A stretch of 64,000 bases of DNA from Setoptus koraiensis. Taxonomy: Eukaryota > Arthropoda. The stretch covers positions 14,570,001 through 14,634,000 of the forward strand of contig CM106585.1 in NCBI GenBank assembly GCA_048013815.1, in the 5' to 3' direction. Position 1 is the stretch's first letter. Every line of letters begins with the position of its first letter. The notes beneath the pieces were generated by a model. It saw only the letters and a program-made list of their open reading frames with translations, was not told the DNA's origin and did not search any database. Shown here one piece after another: positions 44,271-56,979 of this stretch. The position numbers were made by a program, and so were the translations under genes.

Positions 44271-44971
44271 AGTGTTGTAGGATAAGTAGGTATTCCAGAG
44301 GTCAATGATAGAATAGAATGCTATGATGATAATAATAACAAAGGTTTATTCGAGAATATACAGTCATCATGCTTGGGAGTAAGGACTAATACATTGCGAT
44401 ATATACTCTCACTTCTGATTGTTGAGGCAGCTGTCTTTTTGCAAGCACTATCAAAGCTCTGAATGTGGGGCGCCAATTTTGAAAGATTTTATTATTTCGT
44501 CATTATGATCTTCATGACCCGTGAATAGGATGAATTGAGAATATTCGTAAAATTAATGAGATTTCTTACTCCCCTCTCATCCTTAACCGAAAAGAATAGC
44601 CTTGTACGCGGATCCAGCCCGTTATATAGACCCTTTGATATTGTTAGCATGGAAAGCTTTACTAGGTCCCAAAGATACACATGCGTTCATTCATTAGGAC
44701 AGGGCTAAAATCGCTGCATCAGCCATGCTAGTTTCAAATTATGAGTGATCGAGACAAATAAAGAAGAAGGCTATTTGTGACTAAATGTCCTCGAAATTTA
44801 TTTAACTAATTCATAACTCCCCTCTCTACTATTGTTGTTGTTTATTGACATAATCTTGATAATTGTTGTATATCTCGCTCTAGGGATAACACCGGCCCAA
44901 TATGACTATTGTGGCTTTTAGTATATAAGTGTGCGAGCCTAAACAGTCGAATTGTTGTTGTTGTAATACAC
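44271..44971. other. Gap between the RBM39-like and ATP synthase c genes
   Basis: No gene is seen. Minus-strand poly(A) signal candidates (AATAAA as TTTATT on the plus strand, for example near 44841) suit the 3' end of the ATP synthase c gene. Confidence 0.5.
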
Positions 44972-45537
<566 letters not shown>

Positions 45538-45928
45538 TTCTAACAGATTGTGATTAGTTATTCAGTATTACTTGAAAGTAAATATAAAATTAAGTGACTT
45601 ATTGTTTTGTATTGTAATTTGTTTAATATCAACTTGATAATAATAATTTAATTGTGAGATGTTATAACATTATCAATTTATATTGGCTAGAATGATGAAG
45701 AGTGGTGATCAGCAAGGTTCGGCTCGAATGCAGTGCAGTGCAGCGCAGCGCAAGGTCAAAAGCATGGAAAGAGACAATGGTACACTAGGCTTATAGCCAT
45801 CAACTTGCCACCCTTAGATGGGGTATGCGCATAGCCCATGGCGCCCAATTTGAAGATAATTTTTTTTCTGTTGGAAAAAAAAAAGAAAAATCACCATCGA
45901 GAATTGTCGTTGTTCTATTATTTCATCA

Positions 45929-46621
45929 CTAGTCATTCAAACTTAATGTTTTTAATTGTTGTGCCTGACGTAATCTTGTCAGAACTAACTTCTCATAATC
46001 TTCATCATTCAGAGTTACATTTGTGGTACCACTGCCATGACGGTGGGGAATTTTTTTGCGTTCTGCCCGCAACTGACTCTCCAATTTGATATTCTCTTCC
46101 TCTAATAATTTTGATCCCTCACGCCGGATTCTGGCGATATGTTGCTTTAATTTAATTTGAGCCTCCAATTCAGCATCACGTTCTTGACCACCAAAACACC
46201 GTCTCTCGTTTGCATCTAGGTCGTCTCTCAACTTTTGTCTTTTGCTGTCTAATTCTTTGTATTTGGATTCATGGTATTTTCGTGCCTTCAATATCTTATT
46301 GTAGTCAGCCCTGGCGTTGGGATCCAGGAGTATCTCCAGGGCACGTGATAATTTTCTGAAGTCCTTGGCTGCTTTTTCTGGATTATCTGGATTTTTGTCC
46401 GGGTGACATTTGAGGGCCTTCCTGCGGTAGGCCCATCTGATCTGAGGGGCAAAAACAACATGTAAAAGACGAATGTTTAGACTTTAATAGCAAGTTGGAA
46501 CAGTTGGTCAAAGCTGCATCAAGTGTGCAATAGTGATACTTACAGAGCTCTCGCTAGATTCCACTGGGATCTCTAGAAGCTGATAGATATCTATCTTTGT
46601 TATGTCGTCATCCGTGGCCAT
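45929..46621 (-). CDS. DNAJC17-like J-domain protein without the RRM
   Basis: A nuclear HSP70 co-chaperone linked to splicing in other animals. Two exons on the minus strand, 46621-46544 and 46441-45929, joined over a 102-bp GT-AG intron, give 196 residues. The J domain covers about 10-75, with the HPD motif at 39-41 (KCHPDKNPDNPEKA). A charged coiled coil follows (about 80-165, IARIRREGSKLLEEENIKLE). The last 25 residues (LNDEDYEKLVLTRLRQAQ) match the conserved C-terminal helix that follows the RRM in human DNAJC17. Vertebrate proteins (about 300 residues) have an RRM between the coiled coil and this helix; here the two are joined directly by about 15 residues. Start chosen as the only ATG before the J domain. 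Confidence 0.88.
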
Positions 46622-47676
46622 GATTACAAAGTTGCAACGACTAGAAATGAAATATTCAGCGACACCAAAACTATTTGCTACTTTTTTTAAAAAACCATCA
46701 GTGAGCCATGTTCATCCCAATAGAATTTGCGCGATGTTTGAAAACAACTATACCTTTAAAAGGTAACCTTTTTCTGCGAACTCTATAGTGACGCCGGGAC
46801 AAGGGAGCGCCAGACAGAAGAGAATCTCCCCATCTCCCGGCGGGAGAACATTGTCTCTCATCGCTCTCGCACCAGGGTGCCCAAGAAAGAATGATGCAAA
46901 AGTTAACTGAGTAGCATATGATTTTGTCGCCAAGTTCAGCGAAGATCCTGAATTTAAAGTACAAAATTCTTTCGGGGCTCATGAAGCTCTGTTCAATTAT
47001 GAAACATAGCTGACATCGAATCTCATTATGGGAGCCAGCAGAATATTTGGAAATGCTGTTTTTATTCTCATTGCAATATATCTTTTTTTATCCGCCATGA
47101 TTAGAGGCACGCAATCAAAGGGTTGTCTTTTGAAATGAAAACATAAGCTGCCTGTAGAACTGATCGACAGAGTTACAGCAAGAGCTAAGTAGAATTTGTC
47201 TTATTGTTTGTTGGCCAGCCTCGCACGTTTTGGCCGGCAGCCTCTGTGGATAAAATTGTTGGGGAGTGGAGAACTATCGGCACCTCAAATATATTTTGTA
47301 ATTCCCGCTAAACTTCGCAGCTCCTATGATTTCTCATTAAACTTGTTTTCATGTTCAATCTAGTTGGAATAGTTAGCGATATTCTCGTTTGGAGTCGCTT
47401 CAATTCCCTCACTCTTCATCTTCTAACGCTCAGAATTAGAGAGTGATGTCACTTTTTGACCTGGCGGACAATCTTGAAACTTTTTTTAGTTTTATTCATA
47501 TGCATTCACCAGTCTAATGAGAATCACGCACCACTCGTTAATAAAATCATTGTGCTAGCTATGCTGGCTCCTGAATACTCTCTTTGAATGCTTATCCAGA
47601 TCTTGCTTTGACTGTAACGACTTTCAGATTATTACATCCTGGACAGATTGTAGATAGACACCTTTCTATAATTAGA
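46622..47676. other. Divergent region between the DNAJC17-like gene and BuGZ
   Basis: Probably contains both promoters. No credible gene is seen; the short minus-strand frames near 46700-46980 lack domains. The BuGZ frame is open upstream to 47584, but family comparison places the start at 47677. Confidence 0.45.
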
Positions 47677-49017
47677 ATGGGTAGGAAAAAGAAGAAGCCC
47701 TTCAAGCCATGGTGCTGGTACTGCAATAGAGAATTTGATGATGAGAAGATTCTTTTACAACATCAGAGGGCCAAGCATTTCAAATGTCCTATATGTCACA
47801 AAAAACTCTACACGGGACCTGGACTGACTATTCATTGCATGCAAGTTCACAAAGAAACATTGGACAAGATTCCCGAAGCTCTACCGAATAGAAATGCCGT
47901 GGATATGGATATTTACGGTATGGAAGGAATACCGGAGGACGACCTGAGAGAGCACGAACGTCAAAAACGTGGCGACGACCACCAAGGCTCTTCTAAGAGT
48001 GAGGCTCCTCAGCAGCAACAACAACACCAGCAGCACCAATCACAGTCGTCTAATAAGCATTTGCAGCAACAAACTAGCTTGCAATCACATGCTGCTGCCG
48101 CTATCGCAATGCATCAACAGCAAGCAGCTCTGACGGCTATGAGAATGGGTCTACCTCACGGTTATCCAATGCCCCCACCACCACCAAATATGGCAGGCAT
48201 GATGAGTCAGCCACCTCCTTTCGTCATGCCACCTAATTTTCATGGGCCACCCCCTGGTTTTACACCTGGTGTCCCACCACCTAGACTCCACGGTGCGACC
48301 ATCGCACCACCTCCTGTCCTGACTACTTCGGGTGCCACAGTAGGAGCCAGTATAGCGCCACACATGTTGAGTAGATTTCCCCCACCACCGTTCGCGAATC
48401 CAGCTAATTTCAACCAGCCGCCCCCAGGAAATAGACCTTTTATGAGTGCAGACGCTCATCAACGGCTCCCGCCGCCCATGTCGGGAGTTGGAATGCTGCT
48501 AGGTATTCCACCTTTACAATATCAAACAAATCAGCCTCCACCCCCTATTCTTGGCGTAGAACCTGTCTCAAATCCGCAACAAGCTGTGCCATCACCGCAC
48601 AGTAATCGTCCAAATCAACTTTCTGGCATGGGATCGAACCCAAAGTCATCTTCAACCACGATGCAATCAAACTCTTCATCAAATCAAAATTATCAGCCGA
48701 CTACTTCTTCTTCAACGTCCCATCAAAGTGCTCAGTCAAATCGAACGCAACCTAGTAGTAACGAAACGACGCAGACTGCTGTGATAGAGAAACCAGCCTC
48801 ATCCTCGAATGCAGCCGCTCCTGCAAGTGGTGCTCCGATCACGGCCGCCTCTCTATCTAATATAAGTGTCAACAGCAAATCTATTTTTGAATTTAGTGGA
48901 GGAATTCTAATACCTGGCACAAAATCGAGAATTATGCACCCAAATAAAGACATGTCTTTGGAGGAGCTGAGAGCTCAGCAGGGAAAATACAGACTCCTGA
49001 TGGCGAGCAACAAGTAA
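47677..49017 (+). CDS. BuGZ/ZNF207 zinc-finger protein, Bub3 partner
   Basis: BuGZ binds and stabilises the checkpoint protein Bub3, promotes spindle assembly by phase separation and binds microtubules. The 446-residue product starts with [16 protein letters not shown], the invariant N-terminus of the family, which is why I start at 47677 and not at the in-frame ATG 93 bp upstream. Two C2H2 fingers lie at about 11-60 ([21 protein letters not shown] and [13 protein letters not shown]). The middle is rich in Pro, Gln, Met and Ser, as in orthologs that form condensates. The C-terminal segment [19 protein letters not shown] matches the GLEBS-type Bub3-binding motif, retaining the paired glutamates. 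Intronless. Nothing unusual apart from Q-rich runs. Confidence 0.95.
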   Translation: MGRKKKKPFKPWCWYCNREFDDEKILLQHQRAKHFKCPICHKKLYTGPGLTIHCMQVHKETLDKIPEALPNRNAVDMDIYGMEGIPEDDLREHERQKRGDDHQGSSKSEAPQQQQQHQQHQSQSSNKHLQQQTSLQSHAAAAIAMHQQQAALTAMRMGLPHGYPMPPPPPNMAGMMSQPPPFVMPPNFHGPPPGFTPGVPPPRLHGATIAPPPVLTTSGATVGASIAPHMLSRFPPPPFANPANFNQPPPGNRPFMSADAHQRLPPPMSGVGMLLGIPPLQYQTNQPPPPILGVEPVSNPQQAVPSPHSNRPNQLSGMGSNPKSSSTTMQSNSSSNQNYQPTTSSSTSHQSAQSNRTQPSSNETTQTAVIEKPASSSNAAAPASGAPITAASLSNISVNSKSIFEFSGGILIPGTKSRIMHPNKDMSLEELRAQQGKYRLLMASNK

Positions 49018-49436
49018 AAAAAGAAACAAACCTGAGTCGCGGCACCTTGTCAGGTTGGATTTATAATGGAACCTCAACTATTTTTGTAAGTACAAGAAAT
49101 GGGTCCATCACTATTATAATTCAGAAACGCCGGATAATCTGTATTATGACTGTTTGCAATCTTTAATCAATAACAAAACAATTAGTAGGGTATAACAAAT
49201 TATATCTCTAATACTCAATTCTTTTTTTCATTTTTACAAAACATATTACATTCATCCTAACTATACTTTGTACATTTATTACAGCTAATAGTAACAATGA
49301 GTAATGACAACAAAAACAACAACAAAAACACACATAACAAGTTGTCGTAACTTATGTGGGCGAAATCATCTAAATCATTAATCATAGTATAGACATAACA
49401 TTAGTTCATTGGGATAGAACGTTAGCTCTTGATGTG
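49018..49436. other. Convergent 3' region between BuGZ and the serine protease
   Basis: AT-rich sequence with several A-rich stretches that could serve as poly(A) signals for both genes. No gene is seen. Confidence 0.5.
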
Positions 49437-51002
49437 TCAGCCAGTTCTAATTTGATCGTTAATCCAACCAACGAATGAAGCTATCTGAACATAGACACCA
49501 GGGAGATGTGGTCTAGCACAACCCACTCCCCATGAAACAAGACCTATTAATTTGGCGATTCCATCCTCTTTAATGGTCAATGGACTACCACTATCACCTT
49601 GACAGGAATCGCGTGTCCCATCTTGATAGCCCGCACATAGCATATTGGGGTAGATGATTTCCTTTCTTTGGACATTCTTCATCCAAGACTGGCATGTGTC
49701 GCGATCTAATACTTGGACATCTACTTTTTGTAACACTCCGGGAGCGGTTGGAACACCATACTAACAGTAGTCCATAAGAGTGAGTTGTTTCATATCATCA
49801 TCGATGTCCCCCAGTTAGATTATTACATTTTGTGTTGTATATACAAATTGGTATCCAGACAAGTCCAAATTCATTTTCACAATGATAATGGTTCAGGTCA
49901 CATTGAATGGTAAGAGATCAAGATTTAAAAGAATGAAAAATGATGAAAGTTGATCAGTATTCAAATTTAAAGTTAAGTAAGACGATAACAACAGAAAATA
50001 AGTATTCCAGTTCAATATTCTTGTAATATAACTATATAAATACTACTACTGAATTGCTCATTATTGCTACAAGTAAGTAAAGTGAAACTGGTAAATATCC
50101 TCCTTCTATATACATCCTTCTGTATGTACACATACACTACGAACAAATACAAACAACTAGGTGAAATCAATTCAATTTCGTCATTTGTACCAAATAATTG
50201 ATTTCACTCACCTGTGTGCGACCCCAACCCGTGACTGTGGCCAATTTGCCGGTAAAGTTATCACCTCTAGCTGGTAAGCAAACTGGGATTATATGTTGTC
50301 TATAGGAAACTTCTTCACTGAGCTCTAACAGAGCGATATCATTTTGGTATGTAGCTGGATTGTAGTATTCATTCACAATTTTTCTTCTGACTCCAAATTC
50401 TTCATGAGGATACAATTCAGTTTGTCCTTTCAGATTATAGTCGCCAAGTCGGACTCTTAAATGAGTTGCTGGTGTTCTGTGATCAAAAAATAGAGTAGTA
50501 ATTGATATCCCAAGATTAGTTGTTGAGTTTTAAGGTGAAATTCTGTTGGGCGGTAGAAGACTAATTACTCACCTGTAGACGCAATGAGCGGCAGTGACTA
50601 TCCATCTTCTGTTGATCAATGCACCACCGCAAGATATCTTTTGGGTTGCGAATACCTGCCTCTTTATAACAGCGGCCTGCCAAGGCACCTGACCGTATTT
50701 TGCGTTCTCGCCTCCGACAATCTTTGAAGTTCTCATATAAGTTTTACCGCATTCTATTTAGGGAGATCCGTGACAGAGACAGAGAGATATATGTTGCTTA
50801 TAAGTATGTGTATATGAATCAAGTTAGTTTAGCAAGCTATCGATCAGTCAACGTGCACTTAGAATGGATAGAAATCACACTTGGAAGCAATCATCCAACT
50901 CTAGCGAGTGACACTTACCTGCATCCTCAACAGCTCCAGCTTGACTTCTTTTGACTTCCCTGGGAATGCAACAACTCCATAAGATCCCTCCGCTGCAGAG
51001 AT
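49437..51002 (-). CDS. Trypsin-like S1A serine protease, catalytic exons
   Basis: A secreted endopeptidase, with four in-phase exons on the minus strand: 51002-50919, 50753-50573, 50476-50212 and 49760-49437. The first carries [14 protein letters not shown], the end of a small disulfide-linked N-terminal domain as seen in arthropod Stubble-like proteases. An ECGK segment follows, then the activation site TSK/IVGGEN (cleavage after Lys). The catalytic triad is complete: His in IVTAAHC, Asp in NDIALLEL and Ser in [10 protein letters not shown]. Asp at the base of the S1 pocket (six before the Ser) predicts cleavage after Arg or Lys. The chain ends at WINDQIRTG. The 5' exons are unresolved; candidates lie up to 56182 (see the next entries). 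The substrate is unknown. Confidence 0.92.
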
Positions 51003-51661
51003 CTGTGTATGATTTTGTATGTAGAGGTAAGTTGAATGTGATCAGTATCATATAAGTTTGGAGCATTGAATGAATCGTTCATTAGTTAGCAGGTCGGAAG
51101 CGCAAAAACCGCCGCTGTTCATGCATTAATTACAATGATCATCTCACATTCGATGGAGTTACGACCGGGATGAAAGCTTAACTTTTTTGTTGTTGTTCTA
51201 GTCAAATTGTTTTTTTAATTCAAGCGATCGATCAATCAGAAACTAAACGAACGGTCAAGTGGTCACGCCTTTAGAATGCCACTGATTTTACGACGACAGC
51301 ACCAGTGGTTTTCGACTTTTGCGAAAGAAGAAAATCGCTTCGAAGGGTGTCGTAAAAATTTGTTCTTAGCGGTAGTCAGACCAGTTGAGCAAATACAGTG
51401 ATCATGAGACGAATCGACATTGTCTCATGATTAAGACAGCCACCAATTGAATGTAGCCGACTATTTAACAAGGATATCAGCATATACATTTCTAATCTTC
51501 CTGTCCGCTAACTAAACAACTAATCAAGTACAATGTCCAAATAGAAAAACGTTTAATGAGGTTGACTAGATACCCTAGGGTAGTCTAATCAGTTAATTTA
51601 GTCTTCTCTTTTCGGATGATTGCTTTGGTTGGTCTCTCTGTCTCTTCAAAATGCTCATCAC

Positions 51662-51761
51662 AGGTGTATTCATGTGGCGAGATAGAGTTGGATGTATTAG
51701 TAAACTGAGAAAAGCAGTCTGTCGACACCAGAGACGACATGGATCCACAATTTTCAAGGTC
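51662..51761 (-). CDS. Candidate upstream exon of the serine protease (Cys-containing)
   Basis: A minus-strand stretch from a good acceptor (TTTCGGCAG) to a weak donor (GTGATG). It encodes 33 residues starting DLENCGSMSS and ending HEYT. Its phases (0 in, 1 out) fit both the 29-nt micro-exon upstream and the first catalytic exon downstream. It would supply two of the cysteines missing from the N-terminal disulfide domain. The weak donor and lack of a clear homolog keep this tentative. Confidence 0.3.
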
Positions 51762-54700
51762 CTGCCGAAATGAATCTACTGTCAAGGTCTAAATCTAGGT
51801 GAAGTCTTGTGTGTGTGTATATTAATTGTTGTTGTTTATGAATATTGATGTAGTATAACAAGATGTGTTGAAGTCGACTACCAGTTAATAGCTACTACTA
51901 CTAGTTGCAGCTTAATATTAATTGAGTTGACATCAACAAGTAACGACAACGAAAACAATGCTGATCATGACATTGGCTTCGAAAGTAGCCCATCCTAAGA
52001 CAAAGAACTAGTCATCATGATTTTCTTGACTAGCAACAGCCTTAGACCTTTTCACTCCGTGATCATTTTCCATTAGCTGTCGACATGGTCACTAAACTAC
52101 TAACTGGCTACTGGTTACTACTGTCAACTGTGTACCGGCTCTAAATAAATTGTCGAGCTAATAATGTAGTGGCTTTGTTCATTTAGTTGTTAAGCAGCCA
52201 GTCACAACAACAACAACAAGTCAGTCAGCCGAGCCAAGGTGTGTCCCGTTTCATAAACTGTGTCGCCAATTTTCGAGGAATCAACTGCTGTCAGTTACCT
52301 GTAGTCGTGTTACATTGAGATGTTTCAACGATCATTCGCTTGAGTGAATGGTTCAATTATTTCACTCTATTTCATATATCATCATCATTGGTCGTTGGTA
52401 AGAGGCTTATAAAAGAGTAGTCACCACTGCTACTTGACTTGAAAATACAGTTGCTTTCCCCGATCTTATAACCTTGGATTTCGAATGTTCTGCGATAGTG
52501 ATATACGAATATCGAGATGATTTCACTTTGGCTGTTTCAATCACCGTACCAACGAGAAAAGTTGTAACTGAGAAGAGAAAAAAACGACTGTTTTTTCCAT
52601 TGATCGGACCGTAGTCGCCACTTCGGGCCAGCTCAATTCCGATTTGATCATCTCTGTTACTGATCGGGAATTGTTGTGAGACAATCTATCTGATGGGGCG
52701 CTTTATCTCGTGCTATATTTAATCTAACTCATAATCAAAGATATGATTCGGGTACAAAAATCTGGATGGAATTCTTCTCTAATTAGTGCTGCCGGTGTGA
52801 GGTGTTGCAAAAAGCAACCAAGGTCGCGAAATGGAAATTCTAAGGGCGTTGTTTTTCTCATTTCGGCCAACATAAACGGCATCTTTTCTATTGAGTCTAT
52901 GCATACGATTGTTGTTGTAAGTATGTGACTTTTTTCTTTTTCTACTATTCAAGTTCAGATAAACAGATATTGGACAGTTAGAAAAAGGACACAATTACAT
53001 TCTGATTGTAGTGAGAGAGAGAGAGAGTGCAAATATTTTTCTTTGAGGAATAAATGTTTTCTCATGTATTCACAACTATTACTATCAACATGATTTTTCT
53101 ACAAAAGAAAATTGTCTTTTGTCGATAGGACAATATGCTCTCAACAACAATCACTTCTATTCTACTGAGGATCTGCTTTTCTTTTTTCTTCTTCAGAAAA
53201 AGAAGCAACAACAGCAAAGAACATGTCCCTCACCATGGTCGCTATCTTTACAATTGTTGACTTCCTTTCACGAGTAGGAAAGAAAGAGAGAAACATCCCA
53301 TCCAGTGATGTAACAAAACAATGATCTACATACAACATCGAGTCTACACAATGTCCTAAAAATCTAGTTTTTTTAAGCCATTTCCCAATGGCCTACGCAC
53401 AAGTATCTTTATACTATTATCACTCCTCTTTGTAGCTGTCTTCTCTCTTCAAATAGACAGTACTGTATTTTGGAACTGACAACTCTAACACTCTATTTAT
53501 TGTTGTAATATTGACTCGACAATCCCTGTAGATAATTTAGCCATCTATATATTCAATAAAGCGCTGCTAAACTAAATTAACCTATTTGCATATCGAATGA
53601 CATAATAATGAAAATCATCAAAATGATTCAATGCCATCATTTTCATCAGTCATACGCACAATGTATAACAACTTGTTGTGTCAAAGTTCAATTGTTGAAT
53701 CAAGTCATTGTTAAACGATATGTATAAAATAAAACTAACATCAGCCTCAGATCATACAGCATGAGCCGTAATGCAATTGAATTGTTGTTGCATTGTCTTG
53801 TTTCTTTAGGGTATCGATGATGAAAGGTTTCGAACTCTCTCCCTGCTTCTCCTTTCATACTACTATATCTCTTGGAGGATCCAAAGTTGCTCACTGTGCA
53901 CCCAATGGACCAAACGACGCTCTTTCTAACTGGCATAAAATTCTTGTCGCATATGGGATCGACTTATAACTCTCGCTGTAGAAAAATGCATATGAAGATG
54001 CAACTTTTCGATGATAGTGAATGCCTCAGGGTCAATCACTGGTTGTTTGTCCTTGATGCTGATAGTTTCACAAGACAATCGCCCATTGTGTTTGTACTCT
54101 CTTGACCACTAATCATGAGTGTGAGCTCATGGTTGTTGGGTGCGAATGTCAGTAGTTGGTTGATTAGTGGTGGCTATCGCTAACGGAGAAAATTGGTTGG
54201 ACGCACCGAGTCGCAAAACGACCAGCTCGCTGACATGCTATCGACATTGGTCAAGATTCAGTTTCGTCTATGTTGTTGTGATAAATCAACTTAATGTGAG
54301 TAGAAGCAATAAAATGAATGAACCTCTTTCACGCTTACAAGAAGAATATTTCATTTACATCGCACTAGGATAACTATTTAGTGGAACCAATAATTATTTT
54401 TTGTGCTTCTGTTTTCAGCACATCATTACGATATCATTGATGATACTACTACCCAAATGCTAACCACACCATAAACACAGACTGACCAACATCAGCAACA
54501 ACAAACTAATTGTTGTACTTTAGACTATCCGATAATAGCTTTCTGAAAGTTATGAATAAATGACTAAAGGTTAGCAATTTTATCAGGTGGGCGGCAGCGG
54601 CTGCTGGTAACTTTCATTAGTGATTTGCTATTGAGCATGTTATTGGCAGAAAATCACGATATATTTGGCTAAATGATTGTCGATAGAAAACGGCAAGCAT

Positions 54701-54967
54701 TAATAGTCTACTGGTATGTGTGTGTGTTGGCGTTGATTGGAATGAATATTTCCACAGTTACGCAATGAGCATTCGCATTCTCATGAACGAGGATAAGGCA
54801 AATGATATGCAATGAATGCATGTTTGTTTAGTCTATGTATGCGCCGTTATTATTGTCTTGACCTATCTACCTCAAAAGTTATGTGTAACCAACTGAGCTG
54901 ACACCCACTTATTAAAAATAAAGATTCAAATCGATCCGATTCGATTAATGCTTTTGACGTCACTTAC
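51762..54967 (-). other. Probable intron or intergenic stretch of the serine protease locus
   Basis: AT-rich sequence without domain-bearing frames. If the candidate upstream exons are real, this is a 3.2-kb intron. Confidence 0.35.
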
Positions 54968-54996
54968 CTCGAGGCTGATGACCTTGTAACCAACAT
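54968..54996 (-). CDS. Candidate 29-nt micro-exon of the serine protease
   Basis: Flanked by a strong acceptor (TTGGTTTCAG) and a strong donor (GTAAGT) on the minus strand. Joined to the exon ending at 55870 it reads VVIPDVGYKVISLE, which resembles the core strand of a CUB domain, and leaves phase 0. Small size makes chance occurrence possible. Confidence 0.35.
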
Positions 54997-55869
54997 CTGA
55001 AACCAAAGCCACATTCATATCTCTGTCCCTCCCAACTGCATTCCTGCTGTACGGCTGTTTATAACGGTAGATATATACATACATATATATATATTTGTAT
55101 GTTTATTAGTAGAGAGTAGAATAAAATTAGCACAAAGTGAGGAACGGTTAGTTAGGTGGTGAGAATAATGAGCGGTCATGTATGCATATGTATGCAACTG
55201 TAAATGAGTAAACGAGTTATTAAGACATGGAGCTTGTGCAACAAGTGCATTGTTTTATTGCTTGATAATATGATCAAATCAATAAAGGGTGAATTCAATT
55301 TCGACTTGGTAAGCTGTGTATTCTCAAAGTACAGTTAGTAGTTAACAAGTATTCGACAATGTACGAACGAAAGATTTAGCCCAATAATTATTGTGTTTCA
55401 ATTGCTCTCCCTCGCCTATTTCTAACCGCTAACATCAATTGTGTAAATGTGAAAGCGGCAAAGATTGACCAGCAAGAGAGCTTAAAATAAGGGAGATTTG
55501 CATCTCATATAAACACATAAGAAGTTTCTTACGAGATGGCAACACAACACTTGAGCAGGTGAATTAACAACAATCGATGCAGTCAACAGGGCAATGGGCT
55601 GTCATTGTGTTCTCATGATCGGTTCTATGATAAGATGAAAGTAATGATTGCTGCATACGACGGCTGATCAGCACACAAAACAACAACAAATCGAAAAGGA
55701 TAGGCAAACGGGAAATTGAGAGAAATAAAATTATTCATAGAGAGCATCGGAGAGAGAGAGGCTACCCAGAAATAATGGTTTATGGTGAGCAACACAATGG
55801 CACAATGGCAAACAATTCTAGCCTATGGACAGTGCATACTATTCTTATACGCTGACTCGGTTCTCTCAC

Positions 55870-56182
55870 CTGGAATCACCACTCGCCAACTGAAATCATT
55901 TGGAACATCGACAACATAGAACATCGTCGGCCAGTTCGAATGGATTGAATTCCATCGAACATGCAAATTAGACATCATCACATGTAAACTTGTCGTCGTT
56001 GTTGTTGTTGTTGTTGTTTGTGGTGGTGGTGGTGGTGGTGGTGATGGTGCAATAGTCGTTTGGCAGGGAAATGGTGTCTGTCTCGATTTAGATCGACCAG
56101 GATGCTGCTGTTGCTCACTCAGCACGACCAGCACAATACAAACAAGTGATAATCTAGCCAGCGAAGCGGCACCTTTGCTCAT
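55870..56182 (-). CDS. Candidate first exon of the serine protease, with signal peptide
   Basis: The minus-strand frame begins MSKGAASLARLSLVCIVLVV, a good signal peptide. A Pro/Thr-rich stretch follows (encoded by GTT and GTG repeats on the plus strand), then TMFYVVDVPNDFSWRVVIP up to a donor (GTGAGA) at 55869. The FSWRVVIP segment followed by the micro-exon is CUB-like. Alternatively, only the 3' part (from about 56107) is an internal exon spliced to the Ser-rich exons at 56980-58603, with phase 0 permitting this. No transcript data are available to choose. Confidence 0.4.
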
Positions 56183-56979
56183 TTAATGCTAGCGACTGAC
56201 TGACTGACTGACTGACAGTTGCAAAGTTGTTGCTCACTGACTTTCTTGTCTACTAATGACTAAATCAAGTAAGTGAATGTTAGCCATGAAACAGCCCGAA
56301 GATGTTATGTAATGTTGTGTTATGTTATTGAATAACAACGAATACCTACTAGGTTAGATAGCACAACAACACGCTTAGTGTGGCTTGGCACGATTCAGGC
56401 ACCGAATCATCGTGGGCACGAAACTCACACATGTAGAGAAAGGCACGATGTTTCTCTATTTATCACTTAAACATTTACTTGTTTATCTTAAAATCATCAG
56501 AGCAAGTATCGCCAGGGCTGTTGTTAAAACTGGATGGTGCACACAAGCAACGGCACCATTATCAGCAGCGGCTGCACCCAATACAATCTTGAGCCTTTGT
56601 GTCTTGGCAACGATAATAAAGATTGATTTATTTCGATCTCTGATTTCAGATTATTTAGCTCCGGCTTCTAAAAGCTCCGAAGATATCGGAACGAAGCGCG
56701 CATGATTTGGACTGGTGAGCGACCCGTTTATTTTGTTCATTGTAACTGATACCAGCCAATGCGTGCATCAACGAAATTCCGTTAGATATTCTCTTGTTAC
56801 AACGATCCAGACAGGTATGCAGATATACAGAAGTAGCAATTATTAGCGAACTGCTTTCTTGCTATTTGTCCGCATGACATTTCTAATGGGCATCGAGTGT
56901 ATCTGGTTTTATTCTGGCATGACTCATCGTGATAATCGTGATCATAATGAAAGTTTTTGCAAGCATGAATTATGCTCAC

